This document shows, piece after piece, positions 5,098 through 5,315 of a stretch of DNA of 5,315 bases. Under the pieces are notes generated by a model. That model was not told the origin of the DNA and searched no databases. It was given only the letters and a program-made list of their open reading frames with translations. A program made the translations under genes and the position numbers. Numbering within the stretch: the first letter of the stretch is position 1; each line of letters opens with the position of its first letter. Location: positions 1 to 5,315 of the forward strand of contig JAUWTC010000226.1 in NCBI GenBank assembly GCA_030609785.1. Reading direction: 5' to 3'. Source of the stretch: Holophagae bacterium. Its GTDB lineage: Bacteria > Acidobacteriota > Thermoanaerobaculia > Thermoanaerobaculales > Sulfomarinibacteraceae.

Positions 5098-5315
5098 TCA
5101 ATCCGGCAAGGTCTCCAGAAAGTCACGGACCGCTTCGAGGTAGGCCGTTCCACCGACCGCCAGCGTCTCATTGTGGCCCGATCCCACGACCTCGAAGAAG
5201 GTCTTCGGCCCGCCGGCCGCGTCAAAAAGCCGCCTGCCCATCTTGTACGGCACGATCTCATCGTGCGTCGAGTGAATGAACAGTTTCGGACAACCAATCG
5301 AAGAAATCTTCGACA
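5098..5315 (-). CDS. Alpha/beta hydrolase, C-terminal 71 residues (gene continues past the right edge)
   Basis: The frame enters from the right edge and ends at TGA 5100-5098. The visible peptide contains two blocks typical of the end of an alpha/beta hydrolase (serine hydrolase, S33/ABHD12-13/Bem46-like): CPKLFIHSTHDEIVPYKMG, in which Asp (in THDEIVP) is the expected catalytic acid, then GRRLFDAAGGPKTFFEVVG followed by SGHNET, with the catalytic His. It closes with YLEAVRDFLETLPD, the usual last helix. The nucleophile Ser, the start and any signal peptide lie outside the window. Substrate is unknown; relatives act on esters, acyl-glycerols or peptides, and many are poorly characterised. The gene is read towards the secreted-protein gene, so the two share a convergent 3' region. 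Confidence 0.88.
   Translation of the reverse strand, partial: SKISSIGCPKLFIHSTHDEIVPYKMGRRLFDAAGGPKTFFEVVGSGHNETLAVGGTAYLEAVRDFLETLPD

Overview
The window looks like a chromosomal stretch of a high-GC Gram-negative-type bacterium. The coding parts are GC-rich, two genes encode Sec-type secreted proteins, and the peptidase ends in an 'FSDGFENG...W' tail of a kind I associate with secreted proteins of Acidobacteriota (Thermoanaerobaculia/Holophagae-like) and some Gammaproteobacteria. That taxonomic guess comes from memory of protein style, not from a search. No phage, transposase, CRISPR, rRNA or tRNA gene is visible.

Layout. (1) A minus-strand operon runs leftward from 3772 to the left edge: a 926-residue secreted zinc carboxypeptidase (M14) with accessory beta-sandwich domains, then miaA (tRNA dimethylallyltransferase), then the first 23 codons of an unidentified gene. 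Both junctions are 4-base ATGA overlaps, so the three genes are very likely co-transcribed and translationally coupled. (2) A 538-base non-coding divergent region (3773-4310) follows. Its left two thirds is an inverted-repeat element: 22-base arms at 3832-3853 and 4104-4125 enclose 250 bases packed with perfect hairpins, three of which abut with no gap. The 8-base palindrome CTTCGAAG lies outside both arms. The right third is AT-rich and serves as the leader of the next gene. (3) A plus-strand gene (4311-5048) encodes a 245-residue, cysteine-containing secreted protein, probably all-beta, of unknown function. (4) Converging on it from the right edge is the C-terminal 71 residues of an alpha/beta hydrolase, with its catalytic Asp and His visible.

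How they fit together. The peptidase would act outside the cytoplasm on proteins or peptides; MiaA acts in the cytoplasm on tRNA. I see no mechanistic link, so the operon is probably a chance grouping. The most unusual item is the structured element between the divergent genes. It stays open in one minus-strand frame and would extend the peptidase by 124 residues if the longest reading frame were taken as the gene. The ribosome binding site and signal peptide show that the real start is at 3772.
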